Assembly: GCA_023245415.1 (NCBI GenBank)
Contig: JAHFKJ010000012.1
Span: 1-42,284, forward strand
Source: Candidatus Gottesmanbacteria bacterium
Lineage (GTDB): Bacteria; Patescibacteriota; Microgenomatia; UBA10105
Direction of reading: 5' to 3'
DNA: 42,284 nt
A program made the translations under genes and the position numbers. Below are positions 33,801 through 40,975 of this stretch, piece after piece. The notes under the pieces were generated by a model, which was given only the letters and a program-made list of their open reading frames with translations, was not told where the DNA came from and made no database searches. Position 1 is the first letter of the stretch, and each line of letters starts with the position of its first letter.

Positions 33801-33911
33801 AGTAGTTTTACCGGTACCAGCTCCAGCTATAATAAGCAGCGGTCCTGTTTCAAATTCCACCGCTTTCTTTTGTTGTTCATTTAACTTTTTTTCGCTGTTA
33901 GAAGAAGTCAT
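30888..33911 (-). CDS. UvrD-type helicase fused to a PD-(D/E)XK nuclease (AddA/RecB-like)
   Basis: A 1007-aa helicase-nuclease. SF1 motifs: Walker A GAGTGKT (30-36), VDEFQDTN, VVGDDDQSVYKFRGA, LTENYRST, TVHSAKGLEFGIVFL and ERRLFYVGMTRAKDLL. After about residue 740 comes a RecB/AddB-type nuclease: FRTCPLHYKLRYIL, GKIDRVDD, IIDYKTGRMP and QLSIYALA. The end is CSGSRLCVSCEYQMFCEQ. The first Cys plus the C-terminal cluster would ligate a 4Fe-4S iron staple as in AddB. It likely resects double-strand breaks. Strong, single-gene replacement for AddAB or RecBCD. A 7-bp repeat encodes KSQKSKVKN in a linker. TATAAT lies 10 nt before the ATG. Confidence 0.93.
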   Translation of the reverse strand: MTSSNSEKKLNEQQKKAVEFETGPLLIIAGAGTGKTTVVTERIKHIVAKNLARPEEILALTFTEKAAREMESRVDEIMPYGFTSMWISTFHAFCDRILKAEAIQIGLNPGFKLISEAESTMMFRQRVFTLDLEYFRPLGNPNKFISGMLNHFSRLKDEDVTPAQYTNWVKEQTGKSIDFGKNQMVPSLSQDKNSASEFLDLKKYTEMARLYEFYEILKIKEGYMDFSDLISNTLLLFRTRENILNKYQDLFKFILVDEFQDTNIAQNELVKLLAGKRQNLTVVGDDDQSVYKFRGAAISNIVAFRKHFPKAKVIVLTENYRSTQSILDVSYALIQHNNPDRLEVKEKVNKKLHSMRTDSGVKPVFLQLDRQENEAEAVVREIKSQKSKVKNEQGENLYSWKDFAVLVRANSHAESFIRSFERLGVPYQFLGPGHLFKQPEIKELIAYLQVLNNFEDNVAFLKLLMMEYFALSAKDLTLMTNMSKRYGLTLYEASEHIIGTRPTVNIKVPAVGNDTKTILSQIIGMIECHLKLVRRESAGQLLFYFLEDSGMLPKILKYQFPIDEKKALNITKFFNKLKTYEAGHEDATVAKVLDWISIAMELGESPLASDTDWTDNDAVNILTVHSAKGLEFGIVFLVNLVSLRFPSTQRSEQIPIPVDLIKEELPQGDYHEEEERRLFYVGMTRAKDLLIMTSARFYGEGKREKKVSPFVYEALGEKVQAITPHLVDSQLSLLDWKKVDSQRNPEVSPTEGTHPHIAVTYLSYSQIEMFRTCPLHYKLRYILNIATPPSPALAFGSTMHATLKNVYELVQQKKSVTEQDAIRFLHQNWIREGYQNKEYERQMQLRAEKYLHDYIKKEFSPQTQILQLEQSFSVPITGNGRMLKIGGKIDRVDDLGNGNIEIIDYKTGRMPTRRELDANLQLSIYALAATLIPYPPFQKTVNQIHLSLYYFETLEKITLKKSQAQLHQARESILSAASEIERSHFNCSGSRLCVSCEYQMFCEQREI
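32741..32768. repeat. Four 7-bp tandem repeats in the helicase-nuclease gene
   Basis: TTTTGAC three times plus TTTTGAT on the plus strand, four exact-period heptamers. Read on the minus strand it encodes IKSQKSKVKN. Because 7 is not a multiple of 3, gain or loss of one unit would shift the reading frame. Confidence 0.85.
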
Positions 33912-33984
33912 GATGAAGTTGATTATACCTTACTCAAGAAGTGTGTTTAGAAAATCTGGAAATTGTTTGTATGATTGAATTAAT

Positions 33985-35223
33985 TTATGGCTCTTCGGGA
34001 AGGTTGGGAATTTGGAAGTTCGGCACAGTCATTTTGTTGGTCGGACTTTTGGGCATCATTAAAGGACTTGGAGCTTGCGGCATACCCATCATTTGACCCA
34101 GGTATGGCATAACGAGAGGCAACACTTCAACTTTGGCATTTGCCAAAATATCATCAAACTCAACAACGCTTGTAGGAATTACGGCAACAGGCGCGCTGTT
34201 AAAATTGGAAAGTTCAATTGATCCTACTTTAGTCAGCTGTCCCGGAACTTTTGGTTTGAATAAACTCTCAATTTTATCAGTCGAATTTTTAAATATTGTA
34301 TTAATTGACGGGTCATCCTTGGCTGATTCAGCCAGTCCATCTTTGAGGGCTTCAGCTGGAATTTCCGGAAGCGATAAAGTGATCACTGCAATATACCCAT
34401 CTTTGACATAAAACTCTACAAGATCACTGTCCCAATTGTTCACGGCGTTAACTACCTTTATGAGTCCATTAATCTGAGAAACCTTCACATCAATATCCAT
34501 ATTTTTGAGTGATTCCAAAGCTGCGATTAATTTAACTTTGTCCAAACCAATCGTGACCCGTTGATAATTTTTGTCTTTATATGCAGTACTGCGGTCAAAT
34601 TTGCGTATGATGACAGATTCCTGCAATTTCTTACCAAATTCTTCAAATTGTTTTTTAGTTTTTTCTATTCCTGCTGCGGGACTTTCCTTGGTAGATTTAG
34701 TCTTATCCTTAGTGTCAGGAATCAAAATATGAACTGATTTCTGCCCTTTGAGTACCGGATAGACCAGTTGGTAAGTTTTCATGTACGACAGTGTCGAGAG
34801 TTCGCCAATAACTTTATCAATATTGGAGTATGACATATCTACATACATATCCGTCTTGTTGACTTTCAGTCCGAGGGTAATATCCTCATCGGGTTTATTA
34901 TCAATGTCATTAATGGCAACTTTTAACTGGGATAATTTTTTCTCATCATCATGTAAATCTCCCGATAAAACAAACTTACCGTTGTCTGAACGTGCCTCCA
35001 GTGAAGCGGACTTGGCTTCTGAGGTTTTTTTGATCGCATCCGTCAGTAGTTTTTTGGGATCGACCAGCAAGTATTTGGCTGATACTGCCCCAACTGCGGC
35101 AAGAATCAAAATTATCACAATCATCCCAATCAGCTTGCTGTTTGGCTTCGAAGCTTTTGTAGAAGTACCGGTTGCGGGTATAGATTCTTTTGATGTCTCC
35201 GAACTAGCTGTATCAGTTTTCAT
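33985..35223 (-). CDS. Single-pass membrane protein with large exported domain, unknown
   Basis: A 412-aa protein. The Ser/Thr/Lys-rich cytoplasmic N-terminus (about 33 residues) precedes one membrane helix (LIGMIVIILILAAVGAVSAK). A ~330-residue exported region follows, with repeated strand-like segments, e.g. LEARSDNGKFVLSGDLHD and VDMSYSNIDKVIGELS. That arrangement recalls LppX/LolA-like or DUF-type lipid-binding beta-sheets, but no diagnostic motif is seen. The C-terminus is Met/Pro-rich (MMGMPQAPSPLMMP). It has a very strong predicted promoter, so the product may be abundant at the surface. Confidence 0.65.
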   Translation of the reverse strand: MKTDTASSETSKESIPATGTSTKASKPNSKLIGMIVIILILAAVGAVSAKYLLVDPKKLLTDAIKKTSEAKSASLEARSDNGKFVLSGDLHDDEKKLSQLKVAINDIDNKPDEDITLGLKVNKTDMYVDMSYSNIDKVIGELSTLSYMKTYQLVYPVLKGQKSVHILIPDTKDKTKSTKESPAAGIEKTKKQFEEFGKKLQESVIIRKFDRSTAYKDKNYQRVTIGLDKVKLIAALESLKNMDIDVKVSQINGLIKVVNAVNNWDSDLVEFYVKDGYIAVITLSLPEIPAEALKDGLAESAKDDPSINTIFKNSTDKIESLFKPKVPGQLTKVGSIELSNFNSAPVAVIPTSVVEFDDILANAKVEVLPLVMPYLGQMMGMPQAPSPLMMPKSPTNKMTVPNFQIPNLPEEP

Positions 35224-35244
35224 AATGAATTAATCGTAAATTTT

Positions 35245-35273
35245 ATCATACGTGTCAAATTATAGCGTGTCAA
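35245..35273 (-). promoter_or_regulatory. Near-consensus promoter of the exported protein gene
   Basis: On the minus strand TTGACA (35273-35268), 17 nt, TATGAT (35250-35245). The octamer TTGACACG occurs twice here, 16 bp apart, once at the -35 and once just before the -10; the second copy may be an operator half-site. The predicted start is near 35238. The -35 lies beside the end of the upstream gene. Confidence 0.75.
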
Positions 35274-35277
35274 GGTA

Positions 35278-36498
35278 TCATATCAGCATATTTCCCTGCA
35301 GCTGTACATGGGATGCAGGTACGGAAAACGGGACGCACTTGGGTAAATAATTTGGCGGAATATTTATAGAATCATCCATATAGATCGCATTTTTTTTGCC
35401 CACATCTTCTGCGAGTTTTGAGGCAATATTGACCGGACTTCCGGCAATTTCTTTGATAGACTTAGAGATCGGAAATAAAAACACTTCTCCCCCCGACATG
35501 CCAAACGTTGCCGAAAAGTCGGTATCTTCAAGTTTTGCTTTCAAACTCATGGCAAATTCAATTAAGTTTTTAATTTCGTTACATATAAATATTCCCAAAC
35601 TTCCGTTTGATTTGATTTTAGTGATATTTTCATTTTGCAGCTGTTTATTGATGAGTGAGTTGGCGATAACCCAATCAGTCAGCTGATCTAAAAGTAACTT
35701 ACGGCGTCGGTGCCGAATTTTGAAAAGTAGCACATTAGTTTGAACTGAGTAGTTTTTTTTAATTTCTGCTACAACCGCGGGATCTGCGAGAGGCGATCGT
35801 GTCAGATAATCAAAAAAATTTTGGTCAAATGGATGAGGATAACGCGTATCCGAATCTTTTACACCGGAAATATTTAAATGTTCGTAATTTACCCGATATA
35901 CAGGTATTTTAAAACGCAAATCTGCCCGAAGCGACAGGGCAGAAGCATGTGACAAATGAAGTTTTTCCTTAAGCGGCAGACTTACTACAACTTCTCCGCC
36001 TTCAGTATAATTTTCTGCGACGTCTTCAATGAAATCTGCTTCATCGCCAAACAATCCGCCACCGATATCAATATATTCTCCGGTATGTATCCCTAACCCC
36101 ACTTTGACTGATAAGTGATTGATTTCCTGCTGTGCCGAAAGCATCTGTTCCAATACACTTTGCGGTGAAATACCTGACCCATAAAACATTTCCGTATTGT
36201 CTGCAATCCACATCCCAATTGCTCTACCGCCAATTTTTTTCCCATAGGCAAATATAATTTCCTTCGGCTGACTCACCAGCTGCAGTACTTCCAAAAGCGT
36301 TTTCTCAAGGGACAGTCGGCTTAAACCAGCTGAATCCGAACTGACCGCAGTTCCATATATCGTATAAGGCTTAAGAAGCTTACGGTGCATTTCACGACTT
36401 CTCTGGCCAGTCGCCCAGCGTAAAATAAGGTCTACCGGAATAGTACCGGCAATGTCTTGAGATAAATCTGCAAGAGCGGGCAAGATGCGTTTAGCCAT
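35278..36498 (-). CDS. Protein with two tandem class III cyclase-homology domains, probably degenerate
   Basis: This 406-aa protein seems to hold two nucleotidyl-cyclase-homology units. The first (about residues 40-190) has YGTAVSSDSAGLSRL in place of the FADIxGFT strand, then VGLGIHTGEYIDIGG and GDEADFIEDVAENYTEGGEV, resembling GIHTGxxxxGxxG and the NxAxR helix. The second (about residues 250-390) has TFGMSGGEVFLFPISKSIKE and GSPVNIASKLAEDVGKKNAI. The usual second metal Asp (GD) is not obvious, and the second unit lacks the first metal Asp too (LLFKIRH). The N-terminal 35 residues are a separate helical stretch. It may bind nucleotide without catalysis. The family assignment is by motif only. 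Confidence 0.55.
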   Translation of the reverse strand: MAKRILPALADLSQDIAGTIPVDLILRWATGQRSREMHRKLLKPYTIYGTAVSSDSAGLSRLSLEKTLLEVLQLVSQPKEIIFAYGKKIGGRAIGMWIADNTEMFYGSGISPQSVLEQMLSAQQEINHLSVKVGLGIHTGEYIDIGGGLFGDEADFIEDVAENYTEGGEVVVSLPLKEKLHLSHASALSLRADLRFKIPVYRVNYEHLNISGVKDSDTRYPHPFDQNFFDYLTRSPLADPAVVAEIKKNYSVQTNVLLFKIRHRRRKLLLDQLTDWVIANSLINKQLQNENITKIKSNGSLGIFICNEIKNLIEFAMSLKAKLEDTDFSATFGMSGGEVFLFPISKSIKEIAGSPVNIASKLAEDVGKKNAIYMDDSINIPPNYLPKCVPFSVPASHVQLQGNMLI

Positions 36499-36503
36499 AA
36501 ATT

Positions 36504-36746
36504 TTACGACTTTTTCTTGGGTAAAACTCGTGGAGTAGAAAAAAATAAAAGGTACATTATCTCTAATATCCCGACCGTTTGTAAAATTAAAAATGCAATA
36601 AACCAGGATTTTTGCTCATTACGAGCAGCGCGGTATAAGACTAAACCTTTCCAGATCATCGACCACCCTACAAGTACCGTAAGAGTCGGGAAAAATTGAA
36701 TGGGTAATTGACGAGAAAAATTATAAGTGTGAAAAAACCACGGCAT
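36504..36746 (-). CDS. Small membrane protein (DUF5652-like)
   Basis: The track ORF (36869) begins inside rmuC in another frame. The ATG at 36746 (MPWFFHTYNFSRQLPIQFF) gives 80 aa with two membrane helices (TLTVLVGWSMIWKGLVLYRA and WFIAFLILQTVGILEIMYLL). The pattern WKGLxLxxAARNxQKxWFIA...GILEIxYL recalls a small uncharacterised family common in CPR genomes (DUF5652, from memory). It begins 7 nt after the rmuC stop. Function unknown. Confidence 0.65.
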   Translation of the reverse strand: MPWFFHTYNFSRQLPIQFFPTLTVLVGWSMIWKGLVLYRAARNEQKSWFIAFLILQTVGILEIMYLLFFSTPRVLPKKKS

Positions 36747-36753
36747 ATGTTTG

Positions 36754-37743
36754 TTACTGATTTGATAATACTCCAACAGTGGCAGATTCATCAAGCGACT
36801 GGGTTGATTTGAGTTTTTGTCCAAAAATGGTAAAACTTTGGGTAACCTGATGAAGTTGATTAAACGCATTAATCAAATGTTTCCCTAACAATCCTAAATT
36901 TCCATCTACTTTTTCATAATCTATAATCATGGCTCTGAGTATTTGAAATACTTCGCGCGATTTTTGTTCCACTTGTTTCCCGGCAAACGATAATAAAATT
37001 ATCTGTAAATGCGCATACAGTGTAGTAGGGGACACAGGGTAGACACGGCATTTTTTGGCAAAACTTGTCACTTGGGGCAGTTGGATCACTTCGTAAAATA
37101 CGGCTTCACTGGGAACGTACATCAGGGCAAAATCCAGTGTCTTTTCCTGAGGCAGTATATATTTCTGCGCGATCGATTGGATATGGTTTTTGACATCGCG
37201 AATAAGCTCTTTGGTAATTTGCTCTTTTAAATCTTTAGTCTCGGCATTGACAAGCTTGAGATAATTTTCCAAGGGAAATTTCGCATCAATCGGTAAAATA
37301 CCTGCTTCAGTTTTTATAGCCACATCGACTCTCACCCCTGATTTGAAGGCATATTGCAGTTGATAGGAATTTTTGGGAAACATTTGTCCGATTAAATCTG
37401 TCAAAACTTCCTCACCGATATTGCCACGGAGTTTGGGACTTTTTAAGAAATCCTGCAGGTCACGCATATTACGACCAATTTCCGAAAATTCACCAATATT
37501 TTTCTGAACTTGTCCAATGATCCGAGCTGCATTGTCTAATCGCTCGTTAAGTGTTCTGGTTTGTTCGCGAATTTCATTTGTTTGGGCAATCGATCGGGAA
37601 TCAAAAGACTTAAGAAATGTAGAAATGACTTCATCCGGTTTAGTTAACTCTTGAGACTGTTTGATCCATTGACGAATAAGAAGGCCTAATATCAGAAATC
37701 CGCCTATAAGACTTATTAAGATAATCCAAAATTCATTTGGCAT
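36754..37743 (-). CDS. rmuC: DNA recombination protein RmuC
   Basis: RmuC family proteins limit DNA inversion and recombination and have a PD-(D/E)XK-like nuclease fold. An N-terminal membrane helix (IILISLIGGFLILGLLI) and a coiled coil (SRSIAQTNEIREQTRTLNER) precede the core. The conserved core shows LKSPKLRGNIGEEVLTDLIG, the active-site region VDVAIKTEAGILPIDAKFP, and later FALMYVPSEAVFYEVIQ and YPVSPTTLYAHLQIIL. At 329 aa it is shorter than E. coli RmuC (475). It heads a run rmuC-small membrane protein-cyclase-like gene on the minus strand and is divergent from a membrane gene and metG. Confidence 0.93.
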   Translation of the reverse strand: MPNEFWIILISLIGGFLILGLLIRQWIKQSQELTKPDEVISTFLKSFDSRSIAQTNEIREQTRTLNERLDNAARIIGQVQKNIGEFSEIGRNMRDLQDFLKSPKLRGNIGEEVLTDLIGQMFPKNSYQLQYAFKSGVRVDVAIKTEAGILPIDAKFPLENYLKLVNAETKDLKEQITKELIRDVKNHIQSIAQKYILPQEKTLDFALMYVPSEAVFYEVIQLPQVTSFAKKCRVYPVSPTTLYAHLQIILLSFAGKQVEQKSREVFQILRAMIIDYEKVDGNLGLLGKHLINAFNQLHQVTQSFTIFGQKLKSTQSLDESATVGVLSNQ

Positions 37744-37809
37744 GAAGAGTTTTACTTTATTGTAACACTGGACCTATTTTCTTACAATTAAAATATAGTT
37801 ATACCCTCC

Positions 37810-37870
37810 GCATTTTAAAATGCTCCGGGCATAACGCATTCTATATTGATCCCGATTTAATCGGGATCAA
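37810..37870. repeat. Two perfect palindromes in a divergent intergenic region
   Basis: GCATTTTAAAATGC (37810-37823) is a 14-bp perfect palindrome. TTGATCCCGAT-TTA-ATCGGGATCAA (37846-37870) is an 11-bp stem with a 3-nt loop. They lie 22 bp apart in the 143-bp gap between rmuC (minus) and the next plus-strand gene. They could be operators for the divergent promoters, or a small mobile palindromic element. Confidence 0.7.
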
Positions 37871-37886
37871 GTAAGAATAGTATATT

Positions 37887-38216
37887 ATGACTCAAATTCG
37901 TTATCGATCCGACAACTCAATTTTTTTAATAGTAGGATTACTTTTTTTTGGCTTGTTAATTGCCTTAATAATTTTTGTTCCTCCCAAGTCTCTCGTTTCA
38001 AAAATCTGTTTTTTAAGTTTTGTGCTTGCCACTATTTTTTGTTTGGTCAGCTATATTGGACGCATGTATCTTCGAAGTATACTATTGGGTTTAAGTGTGA
38101 TGGCGTATGCACTACTTAGAATAGTAGGTTTTAAACACTGGCTCATAGGTATCGCCTTATTTTCTTTAGGGTTAACTATAGAAATTTTTTTGCGTAAACG
38201 CCGCCGGTATCATTGA
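37887..38216 (+). CDS. Small polytopic membrane protein, unknown
   Basis: A 109-aa, almost wholly hydrophobic protein with about three to four helices: IFLIVGLLFFGLLIALIIFV, then ICFLSFVLATIFCLVSYI, LLGLSVMAYALLRIVGF and HWLIGIALFSLGLTIEIFL. It ends in a basic RKRRRYH. Positive-inside rule puts the C-terminus in the cytoplasm. It is 17 nt upstream of metG. No family recognised. Confidence 0.65.
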   Translation: MTQIRYRSDNSIFLIVGLLFFGLLIALIIFVPPKSLVSKICFLSFVLATIFCLVSYIGRMYLRSILLGLSVMAYALLRIVGFKHWLIGIALFSLGLTIEIFLRKRRRYH

Positions 38217-38233
38217 TATAGTAGAATAGACAC

Positions 38234-39664
38234 ATGTCGAAGCAAAAATTTTATATTACCAGTGCCATTCCTTATGTCAACGCCGCACCGCACATTGGTC
38301 ATGCTCAAGAATTTGTGTATGCCGATACTTACCGCCGGTATCAAAAACTTTTGGGGAAAAATGTACTTTATTTATGCGGAGCGGATGAAAACGCGTTGAA
38401 AATTTTCCAGGCTGCGCAAATTGCTAAACAAAAGCCCAAAGAGTTTACAGATATCCATAATCATGAATTTTTGGAGTTAGCCAAACAGCTCAACGTTCAA
38501 TTTGATGTCTGGCAAAGAGGCACAGACCCAATCCATCACCTGCCAGCTTCCCAAAAACTGTGGGAGCTGTGCGCAAATAATGGTGATATTTATAAAAAAT
38601 CCTACACGGGACTGTATTGTGTGGGGTGTGAAATGTTTTATACACAAGACGAATTAAACGAAAAAGGGGAGTGCTTCGAACATCCGGGAAAAAAGCTTGA
38701 CGTAGTCTCTGAAGAAAATTATTTTTTTCGTCTTTCAAAGTACCAATCATTCTTAGAAAATTTAATCACCATTGACAAACTTAAGATCACTCCTGCCGTC
38801 CGGAAGAATGAAGTTCTTGCTTTTATCAAACGCGGTCTTGAAGACTTCTCTATCTCGCGAAGCAAAGAGCGGGCGCGCGGATGGGGCATACCAGTCCCAG
38901 GTGATGCCAATCAAATCATGTACGTCTGGTTTGACGCTTTAAATATTTATCAGAGCGGTATTGGATTCGGGTGGGATGAAGAAAAATATGCAAACTGGTC
39001 GCCGCAAGATCTTATGGTAATTGGTAAAGGTATCACCCGCTTCCATGCCATATACTGGCCTGCCATCCTCCAATCAGCCGGACTTAATATACCGAAACAA
39101 CTGTTTGTCCATGGTTATTTAACAGTTGACGGACAAAAAATGTCCAAAACACTAGGTAACGTCGTTGATCCAATTTCCGTAGTTAAGAAATTTGGCACTG
39201 ATGCCACCCGCTACTATTTACTGCGCGAAATTCCCAGTACCAGTGATGGAGATTTTTCACAGCGTCGGTTCAAAGAAGTTTACAACGCTGATTTAGCAAA
39301 TGGATTAGGCAACTTAGTATCACGTGTAGCAAAACTATGCGAAAATATTTCTATATCACCGGCTAAAAAAATAGAGTTGGCACACGAATATGTTAAAGAA
39401 GTCGAATCCTTCCATTTTGACTGGGTACTTACATTTTTGTGGGATCGAATTAAAATTGTCGATAAATATATTAACGATCAAGAGCCCTGGAAAATCACAG
39501 ATCAGGCAAAATTAACTGTTGTCTTAAATCATGCCTCAGCGGAAATTAGAGAGATTGTTTACCATCTGCAACCTTTTTTACCCGAAACCGCGGAAAAAAT
39601 TCTCTCCCAATTTTCCGCTATACACATCACACCACAAAAACCGCTCTTCCCCCGACTTATGTAA
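38234..39664 (+). CDS. metG: Methionyl-tRNA synthetase
   Basis: MetRS charges tRNA-Met for initiation and elongation. Class I features: HIGH at residues 20-23 in NAAPHIGHAQEFVYAD; LCGADENALK; the CP insertion with a zinc-type CVGCEMFYTQDEL and GECFEHPGKKL; YVWFDALNIY; the KMSKS loop as KMSKTLGNVVDP; and a helical anticodon-binding domain (WDRIKIVDKYINDQEPWKIT). At 476 aa there is no C-terminal tRNA-binding EMAP domain. TAGAAT (38222-38227) ends 6 nt before the ATG, so the mRNA is probably leaderless. TatD follows 19 nt later. Confidence 0.98.
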   Translation: MSKQKFYITSAIPYVNAAPHIGHAQEFVYADTYRRYQKLLGKNVLYLCGADENALKIFQAAQIAKQKPKEFTDIHNHEFLELAKQLNVQFDVWQRGTDPIHHLPASQKLWELCANNGDIYKKSYTGLYCVGCEMFYTQDELNEKGECFEHPGKKLDVVSEENYFFRLSKYQSFLENLITIDKLKITPAVRKNEVLAFIKRGLEDFSISRSKERARGWGIPVPGDANQIMYVWFDALNIYQSGIGFGWDEEKYANWSPQDLMVIGKGITRFHAIYWPAILQSAGLNIPKQLFVHGYLTVDGQKMSKTLGNVVDPISVVKKFGTDATRYYLLREIPSTSDGDFSQRRFKEVYNADLANGLGNLVSRVAKLCENISISPAKKIELAHEYVKEVESFHFDWVLTFLWDRIKIVDKYINDQEPWKITDQAKLTVVLNHASAEIREIVYHLQPFLPETAEKILSQFSAIHITPQKPLFPRLM

Positions 39665-39683
39665 AATATAATAGGGGAGACTT

Positions 39684-40496
39684 ATGTATTTAATTGACAC
39701 ACATTGCCATCTCAATTTCCAGGCCTTTGACAATCAAGTTCCTGATATTGTGCGACGCGCTAAAAGGACCAATGTTGGAAAAATTATTATTCCCGGAACT
39801 GATATCGAGTCAAGTAAAAAAGCTGTCAAAATAGCTCAAACCTATGATAATTGCTGGGCAGCGGTTGGCATACATCCGCATCATGCACAAGATCCGAATC
39901 TGGTCATAAATAACGAACTGCGACATCAACTAGAAGAATTGCTGTCCCAAAATAGGGTAGTGGCTATAGGGGAGATCGGTTTGGATAATTATCTTTATAC
40001 CAAAACTAAGTATAACGACAGTAATAATTCTCAGGAAACTAAGCTCAAACAGAAAGAACTTCTTAAGATGCAGCTCGATCTGGCAGTTATCCACAATGTG
40101 CCGGCAATACTACATTGTCGCGAGGCTTATGATGAGATGACACAAACTATATCAAATAATTCCCGCATCCGTGAAAACCTACACGGAGTCTTCCACTGCT
40201 TCACCGGTAGCACCCGAAACCTGCAAGTGATAATTGCTATGGGATATTATGTGGGATTTGACGGCAACATCACCTATTCTCGCTCCTACTCTACCCTAGT
40301 CAGTTGTGCCCCGTTAGACCGAATACTTTTGGAAACGGATTCACCCTATTTAACACCCCATCCATTTCGGGGCCAGCGTAACGAACCAAAACATCTAAAT
40401 ATAGTGGCCGAAACCATAGCTAAATATCGTACCACTTCCTCGTCTGAAATTGCTGCTGCAACGACCAAAAACGCGGAAAAACTGTTTAATATTTGA
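39684..40496 (+). CDS. tatD: TatD-family metal-dependent deoxyribonuclease
   Basis: TatD enzymes are TIM-barrel metal hydrolases with 3'-exonuclease activity used in DNA repair and degradation. Metal and active-site motifs: DTHCHLNFQAFD, VAIGEIGLDNY, AILHCREAYDEM, VFHCFTGSTRN and LLETDSPYLTPHPFRGQRNEP. 270 aa, typical. It lies 19 nt after metG, the usual metG-tatD pairing, with TATAAT at 39667-39672 and GGGGAG 3 nt before the ATG, so it may also be expressed on its own. Confidence 0.96.
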   Translation: MYLIDTHCHLNFQAFDNQVPDIVRRAKRTNVGKIIIPGTDIESSKKAVKIAQTYDNCWAAVGIHPHHAQDPNLVINNELRHQLEELLSQNRVVAIGEIGLDNYLYTKTKYNDSNNSQETKLKQKELLKMQLDLAVIHNVPAILHCREAYDEMTQTISNNSRIRENLHGVFHCFTGSTRNLQVIIAMGYYVGFDGNITYSRSYSTLVSCAPLDRILLETDSPYLTPHPFRGQRNEPKHLNIVAETIAKYRTTSSSEIAAATTKNAEKLFNI

Positions 40497-40514
40497 GTTT
40501 CTCTCAAACTGACT

Positions 40515-40543
40515 TTGACTTAGTTTTTGTTCACTGGTACACT
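40515..40543 (+). promoter_or_regulatory. Promoter of the MntA/HepT pair (leaderless)
   Basis: TTGACT (40515-40520), 17 nt, then TACACT (40538-40543) preceded by TGG (extended -10). The ATG at 40550 is 6 nt after the -10, so the transcript would begin at the start codon. Confidence 0.65.
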
Positions 40544-40549
40544 TAAATT

Positions 40550-40975
40550 ATGTTGGATGCGACCCAAATCACCGCTTTACAGCAATATTTTAAGACACAA
40601 GAAAAAATCATCGCCGTCTATTTATACGGATCATTTGCTCGTGGAACAAACAATGCTCTAAGCGATATCGATCTGGCAGTAATGCTAAGATCTATTGATG
40701 CTACCACTTCCCAATTTCATTTGAATGTAATTGGCGAAATAAATCAAATTCTACAAACTGATGCAATAGATGTACAAATTCTTTCTCCTCAATCCCCACC
40801 TGTATTGACATTATCCATGTTAAAAGGACAGTTAATTTACTGCAGTAATCCAATCATCAGAGTTAGCATTGAGTCACAAATTTTATCTCGGTATCAAGAT
40901 TACCAACCATTTTTAAATGTTCAACTTGAAGCGATGAAAAATCGTTTCCGGAAAGGTACCTATGCCGGTGGATAA
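40550..40975 (+). CDS. mntA: MntA-type nucleotidyltransferase antitoxin
   Basis: This 141-aa protein has the minimal nucleotidyltransferase signature. GSFARGTNNALSDIDLAV gives GS at residues 27-28 and the DxD pair at Asp39/Asp41 (GSX10DXD). In type VII toxin-antitoxin systems, MntA AMPylates the HEPN toxin HepT to silence it. It overlaps the hepT gene by 14 nt, which fits the family's antitoxin-first, coupled arrangement. The predicted leaderless promoter lies immediately upstream. Function is assigned by motif and by its partner. Confidence 0.88.
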   Translation: MLDATQITALQQYFKTQEKIIAVYLYGSFARGTNNALSDIDLAVMLRSIDATTSQFHLNVIGEINQILQTDAIDVQILSPQSPPVLTLSMLKGQLIYCSNPIIRVSIESQILSRYQDYQPFLNVQLEAMKNRFRKGTYAGG

